Shown here piece by piece: positions 52,467-62,139 of a stretch of DNA of 64,000 nt (within the stretch, counting starts at the first letter, position 1; each line of letters opens with the position of its first letter). The DNA is taken from the NCBI GenBank assembly GCA_944990035.1, contig CALYLX010000123.1, positions 62,001 to 126,000 on the forward strand. The letters run 5' to 3'. The notes beneath the pieces are model-generated. The model did not search any database. It was not told where the DNA came from and saw only the letters and a program-made list of their open reading frames with translations. The translations under genes and the position numbers were made by a program. This stretch comes from Clitopilus passeckerianus. Lineage: Eukaryota; Basidiomycota; Agaricomycetes; Agaricales; Entolomataceae.

Positions 52467-52968
52467 GGTCTGGTACTGCCCTCAAGTCTGTCACCAACAA
52501 GAAGGTGTCCATTGGTGGTCGCCTTTGTAACATTTCCCCTGCTAGCATCTATGCTGGCATCCCACAGTGCCAGCGCTGCTGGGCTTGGGGCCATCCACTG
52601 CGTCTTGCAGACAGCAGTACAACTCCTGCGTGCACTGTGGCTATGGTCACGACACGCAGAACCATTGCAAGCTCTCTCACTGCTATTGGGAGAAGCTGGA
52701 TGCAGATTCCCCAGTGTCTGCCACTCCTGATGGTGAGCCATGTCCCCACGCACCCAGGTGCATCAACTGCAGCAAGGCACACATGGCAGACTTGTCCAAG
52801 TCCGCCTTCTCTTGTTATCGATGTGATGCTGGCTGGATCTAGCGCCGGTATGAAATCAATGATGTGGTACACTTCTCTGTTAGAGCACTGCAAAGTTATG
52901 CTAACTTTCAACCACCCAGGAGGAGACCAATTCAGACAGCTCTGGGTGATTGTGCTGCCTGTGTTTAA
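52467..52968 (+). pseudogene. LINE-f ORF1 C-terminal part
   Basis: Readable zinc-knuckle region in shifted frames: CQRCWAWG, CVHCGYGHDTQNHCKLSHCYW and CINCSKAHMADLSKS (last Cys lost). A small deletion occurs near 52590, and TGG-to-TAG at about 52841. The TAA at 52966-52968 is 7 nt before the ORF2 ATG. Confidence 0.8.
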
Positions 52969-52975
52969 TATATTT

Positions 52976-53493
52976 ATGCGTCACAAACATGTATACTCTC
53001 TATGATAGAAATTATGATCTTGTTGCATCGCTCCTAGAAGAATGTAAGAATGATTTTGACGTGATTCTGCTTCAAGAGCCTTCTTGGAGGCTCATATGGC
53101 GCACCGTGTCCACTACCAACCCTGAGGGAGGGGCAGTCATTGGTGCTCCTACTCACCCAGACTGGCTTGTCATGTTTAGACGTCCAGCATCCGACACTGA
53201 CTACCCACCCGTTATGACATTTGTGCAAAGGTGTCTTGAAGGCATGCAGCCTGCATTTCACACTGAACTCGCCAACCACAATGATGTGTTGGTCACAACG
53301 CTGTATGGGAGCGCAGGCACTCAAATATACTTTGCCAATGTCTACTCTAGCCCAGGGGATGGTACTGCCATTCACTGGCTGTGTGACAATGCCCCACGTC
53401 TCCCTAGCATGCTTTGCATAGCAGGGGACTTTAACTGCAAGTCGTCAGTCTGGGATCCAGACTATGACTCTACAAATCATGTTGTGACTGAAC
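52976..53493 (+). pseudogene. LINE-f ORF2 endonuclease, first part
   Basis: MRHKHVYSL then a deletion around the QNVN motif, followed by RNYDLVASLLEECKND, ILLQEPSWRLIW and GDFNCKSSVWDPDYDSTNH. Cut after GTGACTGAAC by the Gypsy-B LTR. Confidence 0.82.
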
Positions 53494-53978
53494 TGTTATG
53501 ATTTTGCTTACATGTTTCTCCTTACATACCCCGGCCCGCTTACCTATGCACGATTACTCACATATGCTGCGCATCACTGCGCATTTTTCATCTTTTTCCA
53601 TGCTTACTCCGCATCTCTCACGATCGTGAGAGACTTATACCTTATCTGACTCTTTCTGACTCGCATTGAGTCATACTGACTCATGTACTTACTCATCATG
53701 CTGCGCATGACTCATTACTTACTCAGCATGCTGCGCATGTGCTATATTTAGAACTACTAGATAGGTATATAAACCTGTACCATTTGGTCGAGGCTCCTCA
53801 GCTTGACCTAGGCAATCTACCTAACTGCTTAGTTCTTTACTTCGCCTTTAAGTCCCTTGCTTCGTCAATCTCACCAGGTCGTCAGTACAGCCGCAGCTGC
53901 TGACAAATCTCTGTCTTTGTTTATCAAAGACATCGAGCGTAAACAGTATTACCTAAGTTGTTAGGCTCTGCCTTAACA
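53494..53978 (+). repeat. Gypsy-B 5' LTR
   Basis: 485 bp, TGTTA...TAACA. Carries TGAGTCA and two TGACTCA sites plus one TGACTCG, the three ATGCTGCGCAT copies, TATATAAA, and the self-primer CAGCTTGACCT at 53799-53809. Confidence 0.97.
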
Positions 53979-53980
53979 AA

Positions 53981-53991
53981 AGGTCAAGCTG
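53981..53991 (+). promoter_or_regulatory. Gypsy-B self-priming site
   Basis: AGGTCAAGCTG, 11/11 complementary to 53799-53809. Conserved with Gypsy-A. Confidence 0.75.
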
Positions 53992-54090
53992 TTCAGAAGG
54001 CCCGCTCATTGTTAGCGCAGGCCCACCCCACGACAACACAGCAGAAGCACGCAACAGGCCGATTGCCGTTGCGGCTACCACTCAGTCACC

Positions 54091-55545
54091 ACGGTCGTAC
54101 ACAGGGCAGACCACCCGCCACGAAATACCACTCTAGTAGAAGGAACCAACAACGTCTACAAGTTCACCAACGGAAGCTACTGCGGTTTTAATCACAACAA
54201 TAACCGCTGGTGCTACGCCTCTCTCTCTTGGCAAATTCACATTCACCACCGTTGCCGTTGAAAACAGACACTTCCACGCTCTAGACTTCCCTACCCCTGA
54301 ACGACCTCATAAGACCCCTGCTATTGTCCGAGCTCAACGAGAACACGACATTGAAGTAGACGAGGAGGAACAGCGACGCTTCGCACCATTACCCACAGCA
54401 ATATCCAGGAACCCATCACTAGTCCCGTCTACCAGCGCTTCTGTCTTGCCCGAAGAGGAAGAAGAAGAACACCAAGTACAACAACAGCTAGAGGAGAGCC
54501 CCACAGCTGAGCCAGAGGAGCGCCCCAGTGCAGAAACAATTGAACCAGAGACCGACTTCGATTTCGACTACGAAATGTCACAAGACAACAACAACAAGAA
54601 GGACATTGGAGCCAAACCCCAAACGTTCTCCGGAGACCGATCCAAGACCAGAAAGTTCATTCAGGAACTTGAAGACTACCTCATCCTAAACAACCTCAAC
54701 CAACTCGAAGATGACAAGAAGATTCGCATCGCCCTATCCTTCCTCAAAGAAGGAACTGCAGCAGCATGGGGATTAGAATTTCACGATAAATATTCAGCAG
54801 CTGAAAGGAAAGCCACCTACGCTGAATTTATCAGCCAATTCAAAGAAGCCTTTTCCCTACCGACGACAAAGCTGCCGCACTTCTCCAACTCAAAGCCTTA
54901 CGACAGGATGGGACAGCTGACGAATTTGTCACTGTCTTCAAGAATATTCTTGCACGAACTGATCTCAGCGGTGACACTGCAAAGATCGAGATCTTCATGG
55001 AAGGACTTACCCCAAACTCCGAGAGAAAATTCTCTTTTCCGATTCCTCCTACCACATTTGACGATTGGGTCAAGAAAGCCGTCCAGTTTGACAACAACTG
55101 GCGACGTGCCAAGACAATCATGGGACATACCCGTATCATCAAAACATCTGATATGGTCAAAGGTGCTTACAAAACACCTACCGGTGCCCGAGACCCAATG
55201 GCTATGGATGTTGATCGTTTCACCACTGATCCACCCAAACGCCGCCTCACCCAGGAGGAAAGAGAACATCACAAGAAGAACAACTTGTGCTACTATTGCT
55301 CCAAGAAAGGTCACACGATCCAACAATGTCTTCAAAGGAAGAGTTTTGGAAGAACCTACCCTAGCAACAACGACAGCCGATTCCACAAGAAACCTGAGAA
55401 GGGAGCCGAGTTGATCAAATATGTCAGAGCAGTCCTAGCTGACATGCCCCAAGAAGAAGCCGCTGAATTCTACACCGAAGCAGAGGCTGAGGGTTTTAAA
55501 GAGGAAGACTGCAAAGCCGACGTCAGTACTTCCTCGCCCGATTGA
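54091..55545 (+). pseudogene. gag: Gypsy-B Gag (broken)
   Basis: Co-linear with Gypsy-A Gag, but the start is ACG instead of ATG (54091). Frameshifts occur near 54225, 54857, 55012 and 55045, all at C/T or C runs. The capsid region (TFSGDRSKTRKFIQELEDYL) and the knuckle CYYCSKKGHTIQQC are present in different frames. The C-terminus continues to TGA 55543-55545 (EEDCKADVSTSSPD), where pol continues in another frame, so the gag-pol link would need a frameshift event. Confidence 0.85.
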
Positions 55546-58500
55546 TATTTCCAGTGTACTTGTAGCTACTGATTTTTATGCTGAATCTATGCGTATCCCA
55601 ATCTCTCTACAAGACCCCCTAGATGGAAATACAACAATCGCCGGCACAAAAGCTCTCATTGACTCTGGAGCGCAAGGGTCATTTATCGACTCCGTCTTTG
55701 CCAAGACACATCACCTCCCGCTACTCCCACTCCGACAACCGATTACAGCACGAAACGTTGATGGCACCCTGAACAAACAAGGAACTATTACCCACTTTAC
55801 CTGGGTCATTGCCAAGATAGGGACAGCCATCATCAAGGAAAGATGCTTTGTCACTGGACTCGGGAAAGACCACCTGATTTTTGGATTACCCTGGCTAAAA
55901 CGGGTAGATCCAATCATATCGTGGAGCGACGGCACACTCGAAATCGACGAATCACGCATTACCCAATGACTGTCGCAAACATTGATGCGAGCAGTAGACA
56001 TCAAGCGGATGAGAGCCATCCGAGAACAACTACTAGAGGAAAACACGCCACCTACCCCAGCACCTGATTGTTCCGAAGAGAATCCCGGAAAATCAGAAGG
56101 ACTTAGCGACTATTTCCGAATAGTCGAAGACGGAGAAGAGATCAATGAAGATTTTCTCATCGCATACTGCCAGAACGAACCGGCAGTCGGAATATTCACC
56201 AAAGAGGAACCCCCACTTACGCAGGAACACACAAAGGATTACCGTGTGTACGGCCCAATCAGGCCAACTACCACAATACGACAGACGGTGGTAACACACC
56301 ATCCAGCAACCAGACACCACACACAGCAGGTGTGGATACGTGCGAAAACATCAATTTCGCAAGCTCTGGAACATAAACGAGAAGATAAGGAACCAAAGAA
56401 ATCCCTTGACGAAATCATCCCCGACTATCTTCAAGACTACAGAAAAGTCTTTGAGAAAGCAGCATCCGAACGATTCCCACCAAGCCGACCCTGGGATCAC
56501 GCCATAGATCTGAAGACAGATTTCGTGCCAAAAGACTGCAAGGTCTATCCGCTCAGCCCCTTAGAGCAAGAAAAACTCGACGAGTTTCTCAAGGAAAATC
56601 TAGCCAAAGGATACATCCGAGAATCCAACTCCCCACAAGCATCTCCGTTCTTCTTTGTTGCAAAGAAAGACTCGGAAGCCCTAAGACCATGTCAGGATTA
56701 CCGACGACTCAACGAAGGAACAATACCTAACGCTTACCCTTACCGCTGGCTAGCGAACTCATCGATAAACTCAAAGGAGCAACTGTCTTCACCAAACTCG
56801 ACATTCGATGGGGATATCACAACATCCGCATCAAAGATGGTGACCAATGGAAAGCAGCGTTCAAGACCAACCGAGGGTTATTTGAACCAATGGTGATGTT
56901 CTTTGGACTAATGAACTCACCCGGTACCTTCCAAGCAATGATGAACCACCTTTTCCGAGACATGATAGACGAAGGATGGGTCATCATCTACATGGACGAC
57001 ATCCTCATCTTCTCCAACGATCCAGAAAAACACCGAGAACGCACACGCAGAGTCTTACAAAGACTACAAGACAACGATCTCTACCTCAAAGCAGAGAAAT
57101 GCCAATTTGACACCACAAGAGTGGAATACCTCGGGTTCATCATTGAACCAAACAAGATCTCCATGGACCCTGTCAAACTTGCAGGGATGCGCGACTGGCC
57201 TACGCCAACTACAGTAAAGGAAGTCCGATCATTCCTAGGATTCGGAAACTTTTACCGCAGGTTCATCGGACAATATGCGGAAATTGCCAAACCGCTGAAC
57301 GAACTCACCAAGAAAGACAAGAAGTGGGAATGGACCAATGAATGTCACAAAGCTTTCACTACCCTGAAAGACAAATTCCTGGAAGCGCCTGTGTTGCTGA
57401 TGCCTGACCCCACGAAGCCATTTGTGGTGGAAAGCAACGCCTCAAAACATGCAACAGGAGCAGTCCTACAACAACGTGACGCCAACGGATCATGGCACCC
57501 ATGTGGTTTCATATCTAAATCGTTCTCGGAAACAGAACGGAACTATGAAATCTACGACCGAGAACTTCTAGGCATTATCCGCGCATTAGAAACCTGGCGA
57601 CACTACTTCCATGGATCCCAACATTCAGTTGTGATTCTATCCGATCACAAAAACCTCACATACTTCCGAGAAGCCCGAAAGTTGAACCGACGACAAGCAA
57701 GATGGAATTTGATGCTATCCCAGTTTAACATCAAACTTGTACACACCCCTGGTGCAAAGATGATACAATCTGACGCACTATCTCGACGACCAGACCACAT
57801 CCCAGGTGAAGACACCGACAACGAAGACATCATTCTCCTCCCCGACAAGCTCTTCCTTCGCTCAATTGACATTGAACTAAAGGACGAAATTGTACACAAG
57901 ATGGTCAATGACAAACTGATTGTTGACGCCATTCGCACCGCCAAAGAAGACGGACCCCCACCAATCCGATCAAACCTGGAAGACTGGAAATTTGACAATG
58001 GCATCTTGTACTACAAGGACAAGTGTGTGGTACCAGATGACGAAGACCTCCGAAGGAAGATAGTCCAACGTTATCACGATCTACCCAGCGCAGGACACCC
58101 TGGACAATTTGGGACACTGGAAAAAGTCCGGAAGGACTACTGGTGGCCAGGGATGTCAGTGTTCATCAAGAACTTTGTGCAGGGCTGTGCAATGTGCCAG
58201 CAAATGAAAATCAATCGCCACCCCACCGCTCCACCATTAATGCCCATCAAATCCGAAACCACTAGGCCATTTTCGCTAGTGACGTACGATTTTCACACGG
58301 ATCTCCCAGAGAGTGATGGTTTCGATAGCATTATGGCCGTGGTCGACCATGGAGCTACGAAGGGGGCAATTTTCATCCCTTGCACAAAGAAAATCGACGC
58401 CACAGGAACTGCAAACGCCTACATTGACAACGTTTACCGTCGCTTTGGACTCCCCGACAAAGGAATTTCAGACAGAGGACCTCAATTCGCCTCTAAAGTT

Positions 58501-59321
58501 TTCCAAGAAATGGGACGACTCCTTGGAATCAAGCTCAACATGAGCACCGCCTACCACCCACAAACCGATGGTGCGACAGAAAGGATCAATCAGGAGATTG
58601 ATGCCTATCTCCGCATCTTCTGTGCACAGAACCCCGAATCCTGGTCCAAATGGATTACCACTCTAGAATTCTCCTACAACAGCCGAACACACTCTGTCAC
58701 CAAACGAACCCCATTCTACCTAATGATGGGATACGAACCACCTGCACTCCCATCAGTTGCTCCCACTAGCAAAATTCCCGCAGTTGACAAACGGATCAAG
58801 GAACTTCTGCTAGCACGCGATGAAGCAAATGCTGCACATGCACTTGCTGCGCAACGCATGGCAGAGAAGATCACACGACAGTTCACCCCATTCAAAGTCG
58901 GAGAAAAGGTGTGGTTAGAAGCCACAAATCTCAATCAAGGAAACATCTCCAAGAAACTAGCACCCAAACGAGAAGGACCCTTCAAGATACTTGAGGTAAA
59001 GGACACCTGACCTATAAACTCGACCTGCCAAGACGATGGAAGATCCACCCGGTGATTCACGCGTCACTTCTCACCCGTTACATCTCCACCAAAGCGCATG
59101 GACCCAGCTTCTCTAAACCGCCACCTGACGAAATCGACGGAATAGAAGAATACGAAATAGAAGCAATTGTGGCCCATCAGAAACAAGGCAAAGGGCGACA
59201 CAGATACCTCGTAAAATGGAAGGGATGGCCATCAGCGGACAACGAATGGATGCCCGAGTCAGAACTGCGGAACGCCAAGAAAATACTCACCGAGTATAAA
59301 AAGAGGAAGAAACTCACCTGA
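55546..59321 (+). pseudogene. pol: Gypsy-B pol: protease, RT, RNase H, integrase, chromodomain
   Basis: Protease ALIDSGAQGSFID; TGA at 55967-55969 (CGA in Gypsy-A); RT with intact motif A TKLDIRWGYHN and YMDDILIF; one-base loss near 56737. RNase H VVESNASKHATG has Asn in place of the first Asp (codon 57436-57438). Integrase keeps the HHCC zinc module, DFHTDLP, SDRG and ERINQE. One-base loss near 58999 in an A run; then chromodomain RYLVKWKGWPSADNEWMPE and TGA 59319-59321. Apart from these it is the cleaner pol of the two. Confidence 0.92.
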
Positions 59322-59359
59322 CACCACATAGCAAACCCACTCACATCCACTATATAACA

Positions 59360-60160
59360 ATGTCTCAAAATGCCTCTTCCTACGACCGCACCATCATCCG
59401 CAACACCTTCAAATCCGATACCGCTATTACGGCGCTCCGTACGCATACTGCCTGGAGCAGCAACGACAACCCTCTCACCGCTGTGGGAGAACAAGGAACC
59501 CTCTACCAAAACCGACGAACCGAAACTCGCAACGAAGTGGCTCGTCTGCGCCACCAATTTGCGAAAACCACTGACGATCTTGATCAACTTTTGGACAAAG
59601 TTGATCGAGAAACGGAGGAGACCCTCACAGACCTCTTCTTTGCTATTGGAGGAACAGCTTTCCTCGACGAATTCTTCCCCGAACGACAAAACTGGTTCAA
59701 CAACCCAAAGGAGACAGACTTCGAAACCCTTGCCTCCAATCCCTGGGGGCCTGAGGAAAGTCAAGAAGAGGAAGTCACGATCCTCACTGCACGTCAAGTT
59801 TGCGGAACCCTACGAGCATTTCCTCCCGTCACCAATTTACACACCGCCGCAAAAATAAAACATAACCCCTTCGTCAAAAAGAACGACAACAAGGAAAACA
59901 TCAATCCCAATGGCAAACCCTCCAACGCCATACCTCTCCGCATTCGAAAGCCCACCAGAGTCCGACTCACCAACGCTGGTGAACCTTCCCTCGACAGTAT
60001 CGTCCCAGAAGGCGCCGCGCACCGGATACCTTGCCAACAGACCACCACCACCCAGATGGTTCAGATGCTACATTTGTGGAGGCAGACACCGACAGTGTCA
60101 TTGCTTTCGTTTTGTGTGTCGTCTGTGCCATCATCGTGGCCCAGGCCATTACCCGGTTAG
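59360..60160 (+). CDS. Gypsy-B accessory ORF downstream of pol
   Basis: 266 codons open from ATG 59360 (MSQNASSYDRTIIRNTF), 38 nt after the pol stop. Polar and helical (RNEVARLRHQFAKTTDDLDQLLDKVDRETEETLTDLF looks coiled-coil-like), then an acidic patch, then a Lys/Pro-rich basic tail. No signal peptide or membrane segment. Not a standard chromovirus gene; I do not recognise it. The last 60 codons overlap another frame with cysteine clusters (59910-60221), so the true C-terminus may come from a frameshift. Conservation of both frames with Gypsy-A at nucleotide level suggests a real gene in the family ancestor. Confidence 0.6.
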   Translation: MSQNASSYDRTIIRNTFKSDTAITALRTHTAWSSNDNPLTAVGEQGTLYQNRRTETRNEVARLRHQFAKTTDDLDQLLDKVDRETEETLTDLFFAIGGTAFLDEFFPERQNWFNNPKETDFETLASNPWGPEESQEEEVTILTARQVCGTLRAFPPVTNLHTAAKIKHNPFVKKNDNKENINPNGKPSNAIPLRIRKPTRVRLTNAGEPSLDSIVPEGAAHRIPCQQTTTTQMVQMLHLWRQTPTVSLLSFCVSSVPSSWPRPLPG

Positions 60161-60221
60161 CTGCCCACAACGCTACCACAAGGGCATAGACCGTCACTTC
60201 TGGGGTAAAGGAAGGAATTGA
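59910..60221 (+). CDS. Tandem CCHC zinc-knuckle frame overlapping the accessory ORF
   Basis: 103 codons. The Pro/Ser-rich N-terminal half (TPYLSAFESPPESDSP) leads into CYICGGRHRQCHC and CRLCHHRGPGHYPVSC, two CCHC-like modules at 60066-60164. This is a nucleic-acid-binding signature, separate from Gag's knuckle. It is probably the end of the accessory protein reached by a frame change near 59890-59990. In Gypsy-A the frame is killed by TAG. Confidence 0.5.
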   Translation: MANPPTPYLSAFESPPESDSPTLVNLPSTVSSQKAPRTGYLANRPPPPRWFRCYICGGRHRQCHCFRFVCRLCHHRGPGHYPVSCPQRYHKGIDRHFWGKGRN

Positions 60222-60241
60222 AGTCAGGAGACTTCAACGAT

Positions 60242-60254
60242 AGCGAGAGGGTAA
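60242..60254 (+). promoter_or_regulatory. Gypsy-B polypurine tract
   Basis: AGCGAGAGGGTAA adjoining the 3' LTR, identical to Gypsy-A. Confidence 0.7.
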
Positions 60255-60739
60255 TGTTATGATTTTGCTTACATGTTTCTCCTTACATACCCCGGCCCGC
60301 TTACCTATGCACGATTACTCACATATGCTGCGCATCACTGCGCATTTTTCATCTTTTTCCATGCTTACTCCGCATCTCTCACGATCGTGAGAGACTTATA
60401 CCTTATCTGACTCTTTCTGACTCGCATTGAGTCATACTGACTCATGTACTTACTCATCATGCTGCGCATGACTCATTACTTACTCAGCATGCTGCGCATG
60501 TGCTATATTTAGAACTACTAGATAGGTATATAAACCTGTACCATTTGGTCGAGGCTCCTCAGCTTGACCTAGGCAATCTACCTAACTGCTTAGTTCTTTA
60601 CTTCGCCTTTAAGTCCCTTGCTTCGTCAATCTCACCAGGTCGTCAGTACAGCCGCAGCTGCTGACAAATCTCTGTCTTTGTTTATCAAAGACATCGAGCG
60701 TAAACAGTATTACCTAAGTTGTTAGGCTCTGCCTTAACA
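60255..60739 (+). repeat. Gypsy-B 3' LTR
   Basis: 485 bp; no difference from the 5' LTR seen on reading. Confidence 0.97.
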
Positions 60740-62139
60740 GAACTATGTGATGTTGCACTTGACCTGGGTTTGGAGGTCAGTGTTCTGCCAGAACGCACTT
60801 CTACTCACTTCCCACATGCTAGCAGCCTTGGGCCGTCAGTCATTGACCTATTCTTTCTCCCTGTGGGCCACACAGCAGGGACAGTACATAGCGTGGTTAC
60901 AGAGTGGAAGGGACCCTCTGACCACGCTCCTCTGACTGTCACGCTCCCCATTCAGCCTGTGAAGCTGATAGCTGAGCGCATCATTCTGCCATAGGGCAAT
61001 GAGCAAGAGGAAGAGTTTCTGAAGGAACTGTCCTCCTCTTTGCAAGCACTGGACACAACTAGTCTCACGATAGCAGAAGGAATCCAATGCTGCACTGGTG
61101 CTGTTGCAACTGCTATTAAGCAGTCTTGGAATAACAACTCAAAGACTGCCCGTATTTCCACCAAGTGGAAGTCCTAGTGAAATCCTGAATGCTCTGATGC
61201 TGTCAGAGTGTATTGCGCTTCAAAATTGGTCGCTGATTACAAGGTATTCTACAGGACTACTAAGATGGCCAAGCGCAAGTTCTTTGATAGTAGGAAGCAG
61301 ACAATCGCTACTACCAACAAGTGTCCATAGGATCTCATGCGCTGGGCCAAGCAGTGCCAGCTCCCTACACATGAAGCTATTTGCCACAATAGTGAAACTT
61401 GTATGTAACTCTCTTGAGTCGCTCTGGGCTGCTCTTGATTTGACATACAACTCGGCATCTGACTGCCCTGTTAACACCTTTTCGCTTGACGATGTGCCCC
61501 AGTTACCTCTGTGTGAGTGGTGGGACTCTGGCGTCATTCGGCGTGTTTCACCCCAATCAGTTTGGAGGTGTGCGCCAACACTCTACTGAGGATGTGGGTG
61601 TTTATCTCACTCACATTGTCAAGGCCGGCTGGGCCAGAGGGCTGAAGTCAAGTGTGGTTGCATTTGACCTTGCTCAGTTCTTCCCCTCTCTCAACCATGA
61701 TATGCTGCTACACATACTACGCAGATTGGGCTTTGCACCAGAGGTCTGCAACTTCTTTCGGTTTTACCTTATTGGGAGACACACATCCTACAGCTAGAAT
61801 GGCGAAAAGTCCAGCAAGTGTTCAGCAAATGTTGGCATTGGCCAAGGATCTGCCTTATCTCTTCTCCTTTCCGCACTCTATTTGATGCCAGTGATGAGAC
61901 TCTTCAAGCGCAGGATCCCCCTTGCTGTTACAACACTCATGTCGTATGTGGATGATGGTTCACTCATTGTCCAGTCGGCATCCTTTGGGGAGAACATCAC
62001 CTTTCTCCAACAAGTGTACACTGTCATCACAAAGCTTGTCACTTCACTTGGGCTCGTCTTGGAACATGATAAGACAGAGGTCTTCCATTTTTCTCGCAAG
62101 CACAATGATGTCAACCCTGCCATTGACTTGGGCTTTGCA
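60740..62139 (+). pseudogene. LINE-f ORF2, right part (endonuclease end and RT)
   Basis: Continues ELCDVALDLGLEVSVLPERT and SDHAPLTV, then the linker region and RT. Many TGG-to-TAG/TGA changes (near 60992, 61175, 61328, 61391 and 61796), a deletion of roughly 330 nt at about 61530 joining the WWDSGV region to FGVFHPNQFGG, then FDLAQFFPSLNHD and SYVDDGSLIV. Ends at DLGFA (62139) where a half-LINE begins. The most decayed LINE in the window. Confidence 0.87.

Larger units (their letters stand above)
52467..53493 (+). mobile_element. LINE-f, left part (split by Gypsy-B)
   Basis: Old plus-strand LINE: ORF1 from SGTALKSVTNKKVSIGG onward and ORF2 endonuclease up to about ATNHVVTEL. Continues at 60740 after Gypsy-B. 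Confidence 0.87.
53494..60739 (+). mobile_element. Gypsy-B: younger Ty3/Gypsy chromovirus-type element
   Basis: 7246 bp, two 485-bp LTRs identical by eye, so a recent insertion. It splits LINE-f with GAAC on both sides (53490-53493, 60740-60743); a full 5-bp GAACT duplication would need one T lost at the left LTR edge. Same gene order as Gypsy-A without the 1173-bp insert. Despite its youth it has a lost Gag ATG, a TGA in pol, an RNase H Asp-to-Asn change and several short-run indels. Confidence 0.95.
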
